Positions 51,636 through 60,492 of a DNA stretch of 64,000 nt are shown here, piece by piece (position 1 is the first letter of the stretch; every line of letters begins with the position of its first letter). The translations under genes were made by a program, and so were the position numbers. This stretch comes from Micromonospora sp. WMMD812. GTDB lineage: Bacteria; Actinomycetota; Actinomycetes; Mycobacteriales; Micromonosporaceae. The stretch covers positions 6,788,501 through 6,852,500 of the forward strand of contig NZ_CP114904.1 in NCBI RefSeq assembly GCF_027497215.1, in the 5' to 3' direction. The notes under the pieces were generated by a model, which had not been told where the DNA came from, searched no databases, and was given only the letters and a program-made list of their open reading frames with translations.

Positions 51636-53789
51636 ATGGCCGACCAGCGTCCGACGCCTGCCCATCCGACGCCGCACCTCGCTGCGGCGAAGCGGAACGG
51701 CGCGCGGCAGCGGGATCTTCCGCCCGAACTCGACCCGGGTTCGATCGCCGTGCTTAGCGGCGCCACCTTCATGTACTCCGACTCCATTGGTGACATCCCG
51801 GTGGGCTCGATCGGTGGACTCGTACATCTCGACACCCGGCTGCTGAACCGATGGATGCTCACCGTGAACGGAGCACCGCTGCTGGTTCTCCGCTCTGGAA
51901 CGGTCGACCACTACTCGGCGGAGTTCTACCTGGCCAACCCGGAACTGCCGGACCTGCCGGCGGACGCGCTCACCGTCCGCCGACGCCGCTACCTCGGGGA
52001 GGGCCTGCATGAACGGATCGAACTGCACTACTCAGCCACCGAACCCGTCCGCGTCGAGCTGCGGCTCGGGGTTGGCAGCGACTTCGCGGACCTCTTGGAG
52101 ATCAAATCGGGCGTGCGGGAACGCGCCGAGGCCATCGCCCGACGGCACCGAGCGGACAGCGGTCGACTGCTGTTCCACTACGAGAACGGCGACTTCGTCG
52201 CCCAGACCGAGGTGCACGCGTCGCCGATACCGGACCGGGTGGACGGTGACGACTTCGTCTGGGTGCTCGACCTCCCGCCCGGTGCTGACTGGGGAGTCGA
52301 TCTGAAGGTCTCCCTCCCGCCGGGCATGGGGGTGGTGGAGCCGGTGCGGGGGGACTTCGAGGACGTCTTCCGGCACAGCGCCATCGACCCTGCCGCCCAG
52401 TGGCGCTCGGTAGTCGCGCGGTTCAGCAGCGACAGCGACCTGTTCGAGCAGGTCATCGAGCAGACCCTCACGGACCTGGTCGCGCTGCGCCTGGAAGCCG
52501 AAATGAACGGACAACGGGTCGCCCTGCCGGCAGCCGGACTGCCGTGGTTTCTCACCTTCTTCGGACGGGACACGCTGATCACGGCCTACCAGACGCTCAT
52601 CGGCGGCCCGCGCCTGGCCAAGGGGGCCCTGCTGGCACTCGCCGGGTTGCAGGGCCGCAAAGTCGACGACTTCACCGACGAGGAGCCGGGCAAGATCCTG
52701 CACGAGGTACGCAACGGCGAGTTGACCCGGACCGGCCAGAGGCCCTACAGCCCGTACTACGGCACCGCGGACGCGACCCAGCTCTGGCTCATCCTGCTCT
52801 CCGAGTACTGGCGGTTCACCCGCGACGACGAACTTGTCCGGTCGCTCCGCCCCAATGCCCTGGCCGCGCTCGAGTGGATCGACCGGTACGGCGACCGCGA
52901 CGGCGACGGCTACGTCGAGTACCTGACACGATCCCCGGAGGGGCTGGGCAACCAGTGCTGGCGTGACTCGTGGGACGGGGTACGGTTCTCCGACGGCCGG
53001 TTGCCGGTCCTACCGATCGCCACATGCGAGATCCAGGGCTACACGTACGATGCGAAACTGCGCCTGGCTGAGCTGGCCGACGGACCCTTCGACGATCCTG
53101 ACCTGGCGCGACGCCTGCGGGCGGACGCCGAGCGGCTCCGGGCCGCGTTCAACCGGGATTTCTGGATCGAGGAGCGGGGTGGTTACTACGCCGTCGGGAT
53201 CGACGGTGACAAGAACCGGATCGACTCCATCACCTCCAACATGGGACACCTGCTGTGGAGTGGGATCGTGCCGGAGGAGCGCGCCGGGCAGGTGGTGCAA
53301 CAGTTGATGGCGGACGCCATGTTCTCCGGCTGGGGAATCCGCACCCTCTCGATGGACGAGGCGGCGTACAACCCCATCGGATACCACCTCGGCACGGTGT
53401 GGCCGCACGACAACTCCATCGCGGTACTCGGAATGGCACGCTACGGCTACCGCGAGGAGGCGAACCGGGTCTCCCTGGCGCTGTTGGAGGCGGCGAAGGC
53501 ATTCAGTTTCCGACTGCCGGAGGCGATCGCCGGCTATCAACGGGGGCGCTCGACCTGGCCGGTGCAGTACCCCACCGCGTGCAGCCCGCAGGCCTGGGCG
53601 GCGGGCGCGCCGCTGAACTTCCTCCGGAGCATGCTTGGCCTCGGCGCGGTAGGCGGCAAGTTGGTGGTCGACCCGCAGGTCCCCGAGGAGATCCGCCGCA
53701 TCATGATCAGCGGGGCGCGGGCGTTCGGTCGGCACTGGGACATCGAGGCAGTGGGCTCCACCGGATATGTGCGGCTGGCCGAGCCCTGA
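51636..53789 (+). CDS. Glycogen debranching N-terminal domain / amylo-alpha-1,6-glucosidase-like protein
   Basis: A 717-residue protein. The N-terminal 200 residues match the GDE N-terminal domain (VLSGATFMYSDSIGDIPVGSIGGLVHLDTRLLNRW), followed by an (alpha/alpha)6 barrel with LPWFLTFFGRDTLITAYQTLIG, ADATQLWLILLSEYWRFT, WRDSWDGVRFSDG and GYHLGTVWPHDNSIAV. Its exact glucan or glycoside substrate is unknown. The start is the ATG 6 bases after a TACGGT box; an in-frame start at 51597 is less likely. Codon use is slightly less G/C-rich than in the first half of the window. Confidence 0.87.
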   Translation: MADQRPTPAHPTPHLAAAKRNGARQRDLPPELDPGSIAVLSGATFMYSDSIGDIPVGSIGGLVHLDTRLLNRWMLTVNGAPLLVLRSGTVDHYSAEFYLANPELPDLPADALTVRRRRYLGEGLHERIELHYSATEPVRVELRLGVGSDFADLLEIKSGVRERAEAIARRHRADSGRLLFHYENGDFVAQTEVHASPIPDRVDGDDFVWVLDLPPGADWGVDLKVSLPPGMGVVEPVRGDFEDVFRHSAIDPAAQWRSVVARFSSDSDLFEQVIEQTLTDLVALRLEAEMNGQRVALPAAGLPWFLTFFGRDTLITAYQTLIGGPRLAKGALLALAGLQGRKVDDFTDEEPGKILHEVRNGELTRTGQRPYSPYYGTADATQLWLILLSEYWRFTRDDELVRSLRPNALAALEWIDRYGDRDGDGYVEYLTRSPEGLGNQCWRDSWDGVRFSDGRLPVLPIATCEIQGYTYDAKLRLAELADGPFDDPDLARRLRADAERLRAAFNRDFWIEERGGYYAVGIDGDKNRIDSITSNMGHLLWSGIVPEERAGQVVQQLMADAMFSGWGIRTLSMDEAAYNPIGYHLGTVWPHDNSIAVLGMARYGYREEANRVSLALLEAAKAFSFRLPEAIAGYQRGRSTWPVQYPTACSPQAWAAGAPLNFLRSMLGLGAVGGKLVVDPQVPEEIRRIMISGARAFGRHWDIEAVGSTGYVRLAEP

Positions 53790-53972
53790 CTGGTCGCGAC
53801 GGCGACAACCGTCCTGGTCTTGGACGGGAACTCCATGGCCTTCCGTACCCAGACCGAGGCGACGAGTCTCGGACGTCCAGGCTCAGGCCGTGGGGCTGGT
53901 CTTCGATCGCCTGCTGAACCCCGCACCGTCGTCGTAGGTCTCCCGCCCAGGAGCGGCGCCCGCCCGCAGTGA
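53790..53972 (+). other. In-frame extension after the debranching-type gene, possible fragment
   Basis: Directly after the stop codon the same frame continues open for 60 codons, with VLVLDGNSMAFRTQTEA near its start, which resembles the 5'-nuclease start of DNA polymerase I (LLxDGxSxAxR). It has no good start codon and soon loses similarity, so it is a possible gene fragment or chance. Confidence 0.2.
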
Positions 53973-53992
53973 CGTGGATCGTGCCTGCTGTT

Positions 53993-54883
53993 CTACCGCG
54001 TGCCGGCGGCCTCCTGGAGCGCGGTGACCGCGGTCCGCACCGCCGGTGTGTGCGCGACCGCGTCGTGCACCACCACGTAGATCGACCGGATCGGCGTGGG
54101 GCGGACCAGCCGGACGCGGGTCACACCGTCGGGCAGCTTCGCCGCGCCGAGGGCGGGGAGCACGGTGAGGCCGATGCCGGCTCCGACGAAGGCGAGCGCC
54201 GTCGGGTAGTCGTGCGCCTCGACCCGGAAGGTCGGGCTGAAGCCCGCGGCGCTGCAGGCCTCGATGAGGTTGGCGCGACACCAGCCGCGGGCGAAGTCGT
54301 TGTCGATCCAGCGCTCGTCGGCGAGGTCGGCCAGGTCCACCTCGTCCTGGCCGGCGAGACGGTGCCCGGCGGGCAGCGCGGCGACGTAGGGGTCGTCGAG
54401 GAGGTGGTGGGCGGTGAAGCCCGAACCGGGGTCGAAGCCGGTGGGCCCCACCACCACCTGGACGTCCGCGCGTTCCTCTCGGCTGTCCGGGATATGTTCG
54501 CGCAGTTCCAGATCGAGCCGAACGCCGGGGAGGTCGGTGGTGACGCGTCGCACCACAAGCGGCATCCACGCCGCGCCGACCGATGCGAAGTACGCGACGG
54601 ACAGTGCGCCGGTGCGACCTGATCGCAGGTCCGCGATCAGCGACTCGGCCTCGCCGACGCGGGCGAGCACCCGGTCCGCCTCGGCGGCGAGGGCATGCCC
54701 GGCGGCGGTGGGCCGCAGGCCTCGCCCGGCTCGGGCGAGCAGGGTGAGGCCCGTTTCGCGCTGTAGTGCGGTGAGGTGCTGGCTGACGGCGGACGGGGTG
54801 TAGCCCAGGTTGGCGGCGGCGGCCTGGACGGATCCGGACGCCACGACGGAACGGAAGACCCGGAGACGGTGGACGTCGAGCAC
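53993..54883 (-). CDS. LysR-family transcriptional regulator
   Basis: A 296-residue LysR protein. The winged helix is at residues 1-60 (VLDVHRLRVFRSVVASGSVQAAAANLGYTPSAVSQHLTALQRETG) and the effector domain follows, with hinge and periplasmic-binding-protein folds. It probably controls the divergent EamA transporter gene in the classic LysR manner. The GTG at 54883 is chosen because a TACAGT box ends 6 bases upstream and the family starts at L-D-V-H-R-L. Confidence 0.9.
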   Translation of the reverse strand: MLDVHRLRVFRSVVASGSVQAAAANLGYTPSAVSQHLTALQRETGLTLLARAGRGLRPTAAGHALAAEADRVLARVGEAESLIADLRSGRTGALSVAYFASVGAAWMPLVVRRVTTDLPGVRLDLELREHIPDSREERADVQVVVGPTGFDPGSGFTAHHLLDDPYVAALPAGHRLAGQDEVDLADLADERWIDNDFARGWCRANLIEACSAAGFSPTFRVEAHDYPTALAFVGAGIGLTVLPALGAAKLPDGVTRVRLVRPTPIRSIYVVVHDAVAHTPAVRTAVTALQEAAGTR

Positions 54884-54889
54884 GTGGCA

Positions 54890-54895
54890 ACTGTA
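54890..54895 (-). promoter_or_regulatory. -10 box (TACAGT) of the lysR-type gene
   Basis: On the minus strand TACAGT ends 6 bases before the GTG start. Confidence 0.5.
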
Positions 54896-54900
54896 AAGCC

Positions 54901-54945
54901 CGACTGAATCGTAGTAAAGAAATAGTCGCTGGTACTGAACAGTCG
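54901..54945. promoter_or_regulatory. Possible LysR binding region between divergent genes
   Basis: CGACT at 54901-54905 is answered by AGTCG at 54924-54928 and again at 54941-54945 in an AT-richer 80-base gap. The layout suits LysR sites but the exact box is uncertain. Confidence 0.35.
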
Positions 54946-54952
54946 AGCGGAT

Positions 54953-54958
54953 GAGAAT
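54953..54958 (+). promoter_or_regulatory. -10 box (GAGAAT) of the EamA transporter gene
   Basis: GAGAAT ends 6 bases before the ATG at 54965. Confidence 0.35.
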
Positions 54959-54964
54959 CACCGC

Positions 54965-55969
54965 ATGACGCGTCCGGAGACAACCATCCCGACCAGGGTC
55001 ACCGCCGAGGACACCCGCACCCTCACGCGGGCGCCCGCCCGGCCCGGCGGGCGGCTCCGGTCCGGGCCGATCGTCGCTGCCGCCGGGACAACCGTGCTGC
55101 TGTGGGCGTCGGCCTTCGTCGGCATCAGATTCGCCGGGCACGACTACTCGCCCGGCGCCATGGCGCTGGGTCGGATGGCGACGGCGTCCGTCGCGCTGAG
55201 CGCGTTCGTGGCACTCACCAGCGGTGCCCGCCGCAGCAGGCGACCGCGGGACACCGCGCCGGAGCCGGCCGCGTCCCGCCGGTCCGGCCAGCCCCGCGGC
55301 CGGACGCTGGGGCTCGTCGCGCTGTGGGGCGTGGCCTGGTTCGGCGGGTACAACGTGGCGCTCAACGCCGCGGAGCGTCTGGTCGACGCCGGGACGGCGG
55401 CATTGCTGGTGTCGGTCGCGCCCATCCTGGTCGCGGTGGCCGCGGTCCTCGTCCTGGGTGAGCGGCTCACCGGCCGACTCGGTGTCGGGGTGGCGGTGGC
55501 CTTCGGGGGTGTGGCCCTGATCGCCGCCGGTGGTTTCACCGGGCAGGCCGACGGGATCGGCGTCGCGCTGGCGGTGCTCTCCGCCGTGCTGTACGCCTTC
55601 GGCGTACTCCTCCAGAAACGCCTGCTGGCACGCGTGGGCGCCGTGACGATGACCTGGCTCGGCGCGCTGGCCGGCACCCTGGCCCTGCTGCCGTTCGCCC
55701 CCACCCTCGTCGAGGAGCTCGCTGCTGCCCCACCACCGGCCACACTGGGCATGCTGTACCTGGGCGTGTTCCCGACCGCGATCGGCTTCCTCACCTGGGG
55801 CTACGTGCTGTCCCGCTGGACTGCGGGTCGCACCACCGCCACGACCTACCTGGCTCCACCGGTGACCGTCCTGCTGTCCTGGACGCTGCTGGGCGAGACG
55901 CCGGCGCCCCTCGCCCTGCTGGGCGGCGCGCTCTGCCTCACCGGCGTGGTCGTTGCGACGCGCCGCTGA
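54965..55969 (+). CDS. EamA/DMT-superfamily transporter
   Basis: A 334-residue protein with ten predicted membrane segments in two EamA repeats, starting GPIVAAAGTTVLLWASAFVGIRFAG and again ADGIGVALAVLSAVLYAFGVLLQKRLL. Such proteins export amino acids or other metabolites. A charged N-terminal tail of 35 residues precedes the first helix. Divergence from a LysR gene suggests induction by the transported compound. It converges with the GNAT gene 12 bases away. Confidence 0.87.
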   Translation: MTRPETTIPTRVTAEDTRTLTRAPARPGGRLRSGPIVAAAGTTVLLWASAFVGIRFAGHDYSPGAMALGRMATASVALSAFVALTSGARRSRRPRDTAPEPAASRRSGQPRGRTLGLVALWGVAWFGGYNVALNAAERLVDAGTAALLVSVAPILVAVAAVLVLGERLTGRLGVGVAVAFGGVALIAAGGFTGQADGIGVALAVLSAVLYAFGVLLQKRLLARVGAVTMTWLGALAGTLALLPFAPTLVEELAAAPPPATLGMLYLGVFPTAIGFLTWGYVLSRWTAGRTTATTYLAPPVTVLLSWTLLGETPAPLALLGGALCLTGVVVATRR

Positions 55970-55981
55970 TGCCGGTCCCTC

Positions 55982-56443
55982 TCACAGGGCCTTCGTCATG
56001 AAGACGCTGTGGGGATCTTCGAGGTACGAACCGAACGGGGCGCAGAGAACGAATCCCGCCTTGGCGTACAGCGCTCTCGCCGGCGCGAAGAACTCCATCC
56101 TGCCGGTCTCCAGGGAGATCCGGCGGATGCGGCGTCCCCGGGCATCACGCAAGAGATGATCGAGGATCCGGGAGGCGATACCCTGACCTCGTCGCTCGGG
56201 ATCTGTCCGCATGCTCTTGAGTTCCTCGTGCCCCGGCTCCAGCGCCGCGAGGGCGCCGGTCCCGACGATCGTCTCACCGACGGAGGCGACCCACACGCGG
56301 ACGCCTGGTCGCTGCAGTTCGCCGAGATCCAGCGCGTGCCGGCTCTCCGGGGGAGCGGTGGGTGCGAGGTCGTCGAGGTGCGCGCGAAGGAACACACCGA
56401 GTTCGGGATCGGCGAAGTTCGCACGCTCGATGGTCAGGAGCAT
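55982..56443 (-). CDS. GNAT-family N-acetyltransferase
   Basis: A 153-residue acetyltransferase. The acetyl-CoA loop is MRTDPERRGQGIASRILDHLL (Q/R-x-x-G-x-G/A), preceded by the strand GETIVGTGALAALEPGHEELK and followed by ISLETGRMEFFAPARALYAKAGF. Substrate unknown. ATG 56443 is chosen; a CAGCAT box ends 6 bases before it, so the mRNA may be leaderless. Confidence 0.87.
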   Translation of the reverse strand: MLLTIERANFADPELGVFLRAHLDDLAPTAPPESRHALDLGELQRPGVRVWVASVGETIVGTGALAALEPGHEELKSMRTDPERRGQGIASRILDHLLRDARGRRIRRISLETGRMEFFAPARALYAKAGFVLCAPFGSYLEDPHSVFMTKAL

Positions 56444-56688
56444 GCCGCCATGCTGTCGAGGCCGTGTTGCCGGCACGTTTCGTGCCGCCGGTGACGGTCG
56501 CCACCCTGTCGTGGGGTGGCATCGGGACGTCACGGCGTGCCGGTGCCGTCCGGTCTGATCATCGGCCTTGCTGGTCGGTGACCATGCCGCGGCTCACCCA
56601 CCGGCCGTCCCGCACCGGGGATGATCAAGGTCCAGGACCGGCGAGCGCCGCCACCGACGGCGGTCGTCCCGTCAACCCCGGCGCGGTC

Positions 56689-57252
56689 TCAGGCTGGGGG
56701 CAGCAGTTCCAGCGCGGAGAGGGCGCGCGACACCTGGTTGCGCACGTCGGTCGGATCGATCGCGGTGACGACGATGCCGAACACCATGCGCTGGGCGAGC
56801 ATCACGTCGTCCACGGTGAGCCGGGGATCCACCAGGCCGGCGTCCTGCGCCCGGGCCAGCGGCGGGCCGAGCAGCGCCCGCATCCGGTCCGCTCCGTCGT
56901 AGCCGACGGCCTGGCGCCGCGCGTCGACGACCATCTCCACGAATGCCGCCTCGTCGATGGTCTTGTCCATGATGAGTGACCAGAGGCGGGCGAAGGCCTG
57001 GGGATCCGGGTCGGCGGAGATCGCTTCATAGTCCGCCCAATGTTGGTCGAAGACCGCGAAGGCGAGTTCGAGCCGCGTCGGGAAGTGCCGGTAGAAGACC
57101 CCCTGGCTGACACCCGCCGCCTTCGCCACGGCCGAGAGCGGTGCGTGGTACCCGCGCTGGGCGAAGACCGCGCGTGCGGCCGCCAGGATCGCCTGGCGAT
57201 TGTCAGCGGAAGCGGCCGGGCCGCGGTTGACCTTCCGAGGGTTTCCGAGCAC
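56689..57252 (-). CDS. TetR-family repressor of the adjacent flavoprotein gene
   Basis: A 187-residue TetR protein: DNRQAILAAARAVFAQRGYH and LSAVAKAAGVSQGVFYRHFPTRLEL form the helix-turn-helix. The GTG at 57252 is chosen because a TACACT box ends 6 bases upstream; a perfect operator overlaps that promoter, so it almost surely represses itself and the divergent flavoprotein gene. The ligand is unknown but may be a steroid- or fatty-acid-like compound, given its neighbours. Confidence 0.88.
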   Translation of the reverse strand: MLGNPRKVNRGPAASADNRQAILAAARAVFAQRGYHAPLSAVAKAAGVSQGVFYRHFPTRLELAFAVFDQHWADYEAISADPDPQAFARLWSLIMDKTIDEAAFVEMVVDARRQAVGYDGADRMRALLGPPLARAQDAGLVDPRLTVDDVMLAQRMVFGIVVTAIDPTDVRNQVSRALSALELLPPA

Positions 57253-57258
57253 ACTGGC

Positions 57259-57264
57259 AGTGTA
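57259..57264 (-). promoter_or_regulatory. -10 box (TACACT) of the tetR-type gene
   Basis: TACACT on the minus strand ends 6 bases before the GTG at 57252 and touches the operator. Confidence 0.5.
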
Positions 57265-57285
57265 ACCGGACAACATTGTCCGGTT
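57264..57285. promoter_or_regulatory. Perfect TetR-type operator palindrome
   Basis: AACCGGACAA (57264-57273) and TTGTCCGGTT (57276-57285) are exact reverse complements with a 2-base spacer, in the 46-base gap between the divergent tetR-type and flavoprotein genes. Confidence 0.85.
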
Positions 57286-57298
57286 GGGGAGGCTTCCG

Positions 57299-58930
57299 AT
57301 GACCTTCGACAAGACCTACGACGTGGTCGTTGTGGGCTCCGGCGCGGCCGGCTTCGCCACCGCCCTGGGCGCGATCGACGAGGGCCTCTCGGTGCTGATG
57401 GTGGAGAGCACGGCGAAGTGGGGCGGCAACAGCGCGAAGTCCGGCGGCGGCATGTGGCTCCCCGACAACCCGCTCATGCGACGTGACGGTGTGGGCGACT
57501 CGCGCGCCGAGGCGCTGACCTATCTCGAGGCCACCGTGGGCGAGGAGGGGCGCGCGACCAGCCGGGAGCGCAAGGAGGCGTTCGTCGACGGCGTCGCCGA
57601 CTTCGTCGATACCGCGCAGAAGTACGGCATGGAGTTCGTCCGCGCCGCCGAGTACGCCGACTACTACCCGGAGCGGCCGGGCGGCAAGATCGGCCGCTCG
57701 ATCGAGCACAAGCCGTTCAACCTACGCAAGATCGGCAAGTGGTGGCAGGCGTCGCAGGCGCCCGCGGCGCTGCCGATCCTCACCGACGACGTGTGGCTGC
57801 TCGGCCGGGCCTGGTCGACGCCCAGCGGCTTCCTGCGTGGTGCGCAGCTCGCCGCCCGCACGGCCGGCGGCCTGCTGCGCGGCGCGAAGCTCGGGGGCAT
57901 CGGCGCCGGCCTGACGGCATCGTTCCTCCATATCGTGGTGGTCAAGCACAAAGCCGAGCTGTGGCTGGAGTCGCCGCTGGAGGACCTTGTCGTCGCGGAC
58001 GACCGGGTCGTCGGCGTACGCGTCACCCTAGAGGGCAGACAGCTCACGATCGGCGCGCGCCGTGGCGTGATGCTCGCGGCCGGCGGATTCGACTTCAACC
58101 GCGAGTGGCGGCGGAAATACCACGGCATCGACGGCTCCCCGTCTGGCGCACCGGGCAATCTCGGCAAGCCGATCGACATCGCGATGTCCCACGGTGCGGC
58201 CACCGAACTCCTCGACGACGCGTGGTGGGGAGCGTCCGTCGCGGCGACAAGCGTGTCCGAGCCGTCGTTCATGGTCGGTGAACGGTCGTTCCCGTTCTCG
58301 ATCATCGTCGACGCGCGCGGTGACCGGTTCGCCAACGAGTCGGAGTCGTACGTCGACCTCGGTCACCACATGCTCGAGCACGACAAGGCCGGTCCCTACT
58401 GGATGATCGCCGATCGCCGGCACGGTCGTCGTTACCTACGCAACTACCTGCTGGATCCGAGGGCGAAGCGGGCGATGCGGCGCGAAGGGGTGCTGTTCAA
58501 GGCCAACACGGTGGAGGAGTTGGCGAAGCTGATCGACGTCGACCCGGCTCGCCTGACCGCCACCGTCGAACGCTTCAACGGCTTCGCCCGCGCCGGCGTC
58601 GACGGCGACTTCGGCCGCGGCAACTCGGCGTACGACCGCTACTACAGTGACCCGCTGGTCCAGCCGAACCCCAATCTGGGCCCGTTGGAGCGCGGACCGT
58701 TCACCGCGGTCAAGGTCGTCATCGGCGACCTCGGCACCAAGGGCGGCGTGGTCACCGACGCCGACGGCCGGGCATTGCGCGAGGACGGATCGGTGATCGA
58801 GGGACTCTACTCGGCCGGCAACAACTCGGCCTCGGTGATGGGCCGGACCTACCCCGGCCCCGGCTCGACGATCGGCCCGGCCGTGGTGTTCGGGCTCCGC
58901 GCCGCCCGCCACATGGCGCACGGGAAGTAA
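57299..58930 (+). CDS. KstD-like FAD-dependent oxidoreductase
   Basis: A 543-residue flavoprotein. The FAD loop is VVVVGSGAAGFATALGAIDEG at the N-terminus, the FAD/fumarate-reductase type domain follows (KWGGNSAKSGGGMWLPDN), and the C-terminus LYSAGNNSASVMGRTYPGPGSTIGPAVVFGLRAARHMA is highly like 3-ketosteroid delta-1-dehydrogenase (KstD). It probably introduces a double bond in a steroid-like or other ring ketone, but true KstD catalytic tyrosines need checking. GGGGAGG precedes the ATG. It is controlled by the divergent TetR and followed by an SDR in the same operon. Confidence 0.85.
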   Translation: MTFDKTYDVVVVGSGAAGFATALGAIDEGLSVLMVESTAKWGGNSAKSGGGMWLPDNPLMRRDGVGDSRAEALTYLEATVGEEGRATSRERKEAFVDGVADFVDTAQKYGMEFVRAAEYADYYPERPGGKIGRSIEHKPFNLRKIGKWWQASQAPAALPILTDDVWLLGRAWSTPSGFLRGAQLAARTAGGLLRGAKLGGIGAGLTASFLHIVVVKHKAELWLESPLEDLVVADDRVVGVRVTLEGRQLTIGARRGVMLAAGGFDFNREWRRKYHGIDGSPSGAPGNLGKPIDIAMSHGAATELLDDAWWGASVAATSVSEPSFMVGERSFPFSIIVDARGDRFANESESYVDLGHHMLEHDKAGPYWMIADRRHGRRYLRNYLLDPRAKRAMRREGVLFKANTVEELAKLIDVDPARLTATVERFNGFARAGVDGDFGRGNSAYDRYYSDPLVQPNPNLGPLERGPFTAVKVVIGDLGTKGGVVTDADGRALREDGSVIEGLYSAGNNSASVMGRTYPGPGSTIGPAVVFGLRAARHMAHGK

Positions 58931-58940
58931 GGGGACCACC

Positions 58941-59747
58941 GTGCAGATCAGGGGCCGCGTCTTCGTCGTCGCCGGCGCGGGAAACGGGATCGGCCGGGAG
59001 GTCACCCTGACGTTGCTCGCCCGTGGTGCCCGGGTCGCCGCGGTGGACCTGAGCGAAGCCGGCCTCACGGAGACAGCCGATCGTGCCCGCGCCGGTGATC
59101 GCCTGACCATCATCCCCGTCGACCTCACCGACCGTGCGGCGGTGCTGGCGCTGCCCTCGACGGTCGTCGCCGCCCAGGGACAGGTCGACGGCCTGATCAA
59201 CCTCGCCGGCATCGTGCACGCCTTCAAGCCGATCGCCGACCTCGGTTTCGAGGACATCGAGCGCGTCATGGCGGTCAACTTCTGGGGCATCGTCAACACC
59301 ACGAAGGCCTTCCTGCCGCTGCTCGAGGCGCGGCCGGCGTCGTCGCTGGTCAACGTCGCCTCGATGGGTTCGCTCGTGCCGTTCCCGGGGCAGGGCGCCT
59401 ACGGCGCGAGCAAGGCGGCGGTGAAGCTCTTCACCGAGGGACTCATCGCCGAGCACCAGAGCGGCCCGCTCACGGTGACTGTCGTCTTCCCGGGTGGCAT
59501 CGCGACCAACATCCTGGGCAACTCCGGGGTCGACGCGAGGGGTGTCGGTGCCGATCAAGCGGAAGCGGCGGCCAAGCTCACGTCTCCCGAGGAGGCCGCG
59601 CGGCAGATCGTCGACGCCGTCGTTACGGGGGCGCCCCGAGTCACGATCGGCAAGGACGCTCGGATGCTCGACCGCATGTCTCGCCTCATGCCCGCACGGG
59701 CGATCCCCCTGATCGCCAAGAAGATGCGAGACCTGGTGAAACAGTAG
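58941..59747 (+). CDS. Short-chain dehydrogenase/reductase (SDR)
   Basis: A 268-residue SDR: AGAGNGIGREVTLTLL for the cofactor loop, NLAGIVHAFKP, SLVNVASMGSLVPFPGQ with the catalytic Ser, and YGASKAAVKLF with Tyr and Lys. It starts 10 bases after the flavoprotein stop, with a GGGGA site before the GTG, so the two form a TetR-controlled operon for oxidation of a ketone/alcohol. The C-terminal tail RMLDRMSRLMPARAIPLIAKKM is typical of steroid/lipid-type SDRs. Confidence 0.87.
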   Translation: MQIRGRVFVVAGAGNGIGREVTLTLLARGARVAAVDLSEAGLTETADRARAGDRLTIIPVDLTDRAAVLALPSTVVAAQGQVDGLINLAGIVHAFKPIADLGFEDIERVMAVNFWGIVNTTKAFLPLLEARPASSLVNVASMGSLVPFPGQGAYGASKAAVKLFTEGLIAEHQSGPLTVTVVFPGGIATNILGNSGVDARGVGADQAEAAAKLTSPEEAARQIVDAVVTGAPRVTIGKDARMLDRMSRLMPARAIPLIAKKMRDLVKQ

Positions 59748-59841
59748 GCGTGCGGTCGCTCGCGCCGACTACCAGGCAGAGCGCCCAGCCAACGAGCGCC
59801 GACAACCGCGCAGATCCAGGTGGTGCGCGGTGGCCGAGAGC

Positions 59842-59860
59842 GCAGCGGTTTAGCCGCTGC
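59842..59860. terminator. Hairpin after the SDR gene
   Basis: GCAGCGG and CCGCTGC pair perfectly around TTTAG. It may end the KstD-like operon; there is no T-tract. Confidence 0.4.
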
Positions 59861-59923
59861 CCAGCCGGCAATGAGAGGGGCATCGACCATCGAGTCGCAG
59901 CCCCGATGACCGAGGAGAACACG

Positions 59924-60442
59924 GTGGCCAATGGTGCGATCCCACCCGACGACCGGACTCGTACTCTCGTCCACGTCCGCCCTGACGATCACAAGCTGAA
60001 GCACATTGCCATAGCTGGCGGCATCTACACCATCCTGGTTACCGGCGAGCAGACGGCAGGACGGTACTGCCTGATCGACATGCGGGTACCGCCGGGTGGT
60101 GGCCCGCCTCCTCATCGGCACGACTTCGAGGAGATGTTCACCCTGCTCGACGGGGCGGTGGAGTTCACGTTTCGGGGAGAGAGCACCACGGTGCGGGCCG
60201 GCGAGACGATCAACATCCCGGCGAACGCGCCGCACTTCTTCCGCAACTCGTCTGACCAGCCCGCGCGCATGCTGTGCATGTGCACCCCAGCCGGACAGGA
60301 CGAGTACTTCGGGCGCGTCGGGGACGCGGTCGACGGTCCTACGGCGTCTCCACCGGCCCTCACCGACCAGGAGCGAACCGAACGCCAGAAGCGTGCGGCG
60401 ATGCTCGCCGCGGATTACCGTACAGAGTTGCTCGTCCCGTGA
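59924..60442 (+). CDS. Cupin-domain protein
   Basis: A 172-residue protein with a single cupin: motif 1 PPGGGPPPHRHDFEEMFTLLDG (His-His-Glu metal ligands) and motif 2 NIPANAPHFFRNSSDQPARMLC. Function unknown; such proteins bind a metal and either act as dioxygenases or isomerases, or sense small molecules. The GTG at 59924 is chosen because GAGGAG lies 6 bases before it; an ATG at 59906 has no such site. It lies on the same strand as the SDR but 176 bases downstream. Confidence 0.8.
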   Translation: MANGAIPPDDRTRTLVHVRPDDHKLKHIAIAGGIYTILVTGEQTAGRYCLIDMRVPPGGGPPPHRHDFEEMFTLLDGAVEFTFRGESTTVRAGETINIPANAPHFFRNSSDQPARMLCMCTPAGQDEYFGRVGDAVDGPTASPPALTDQERTERQKRAAMLAADYRTELLVP

Positions 60443-60492
60443 CGCGTAGTGGCGTGACCAGCTCGCACCCGAATGCCGGCGCTTCGGAGTAG

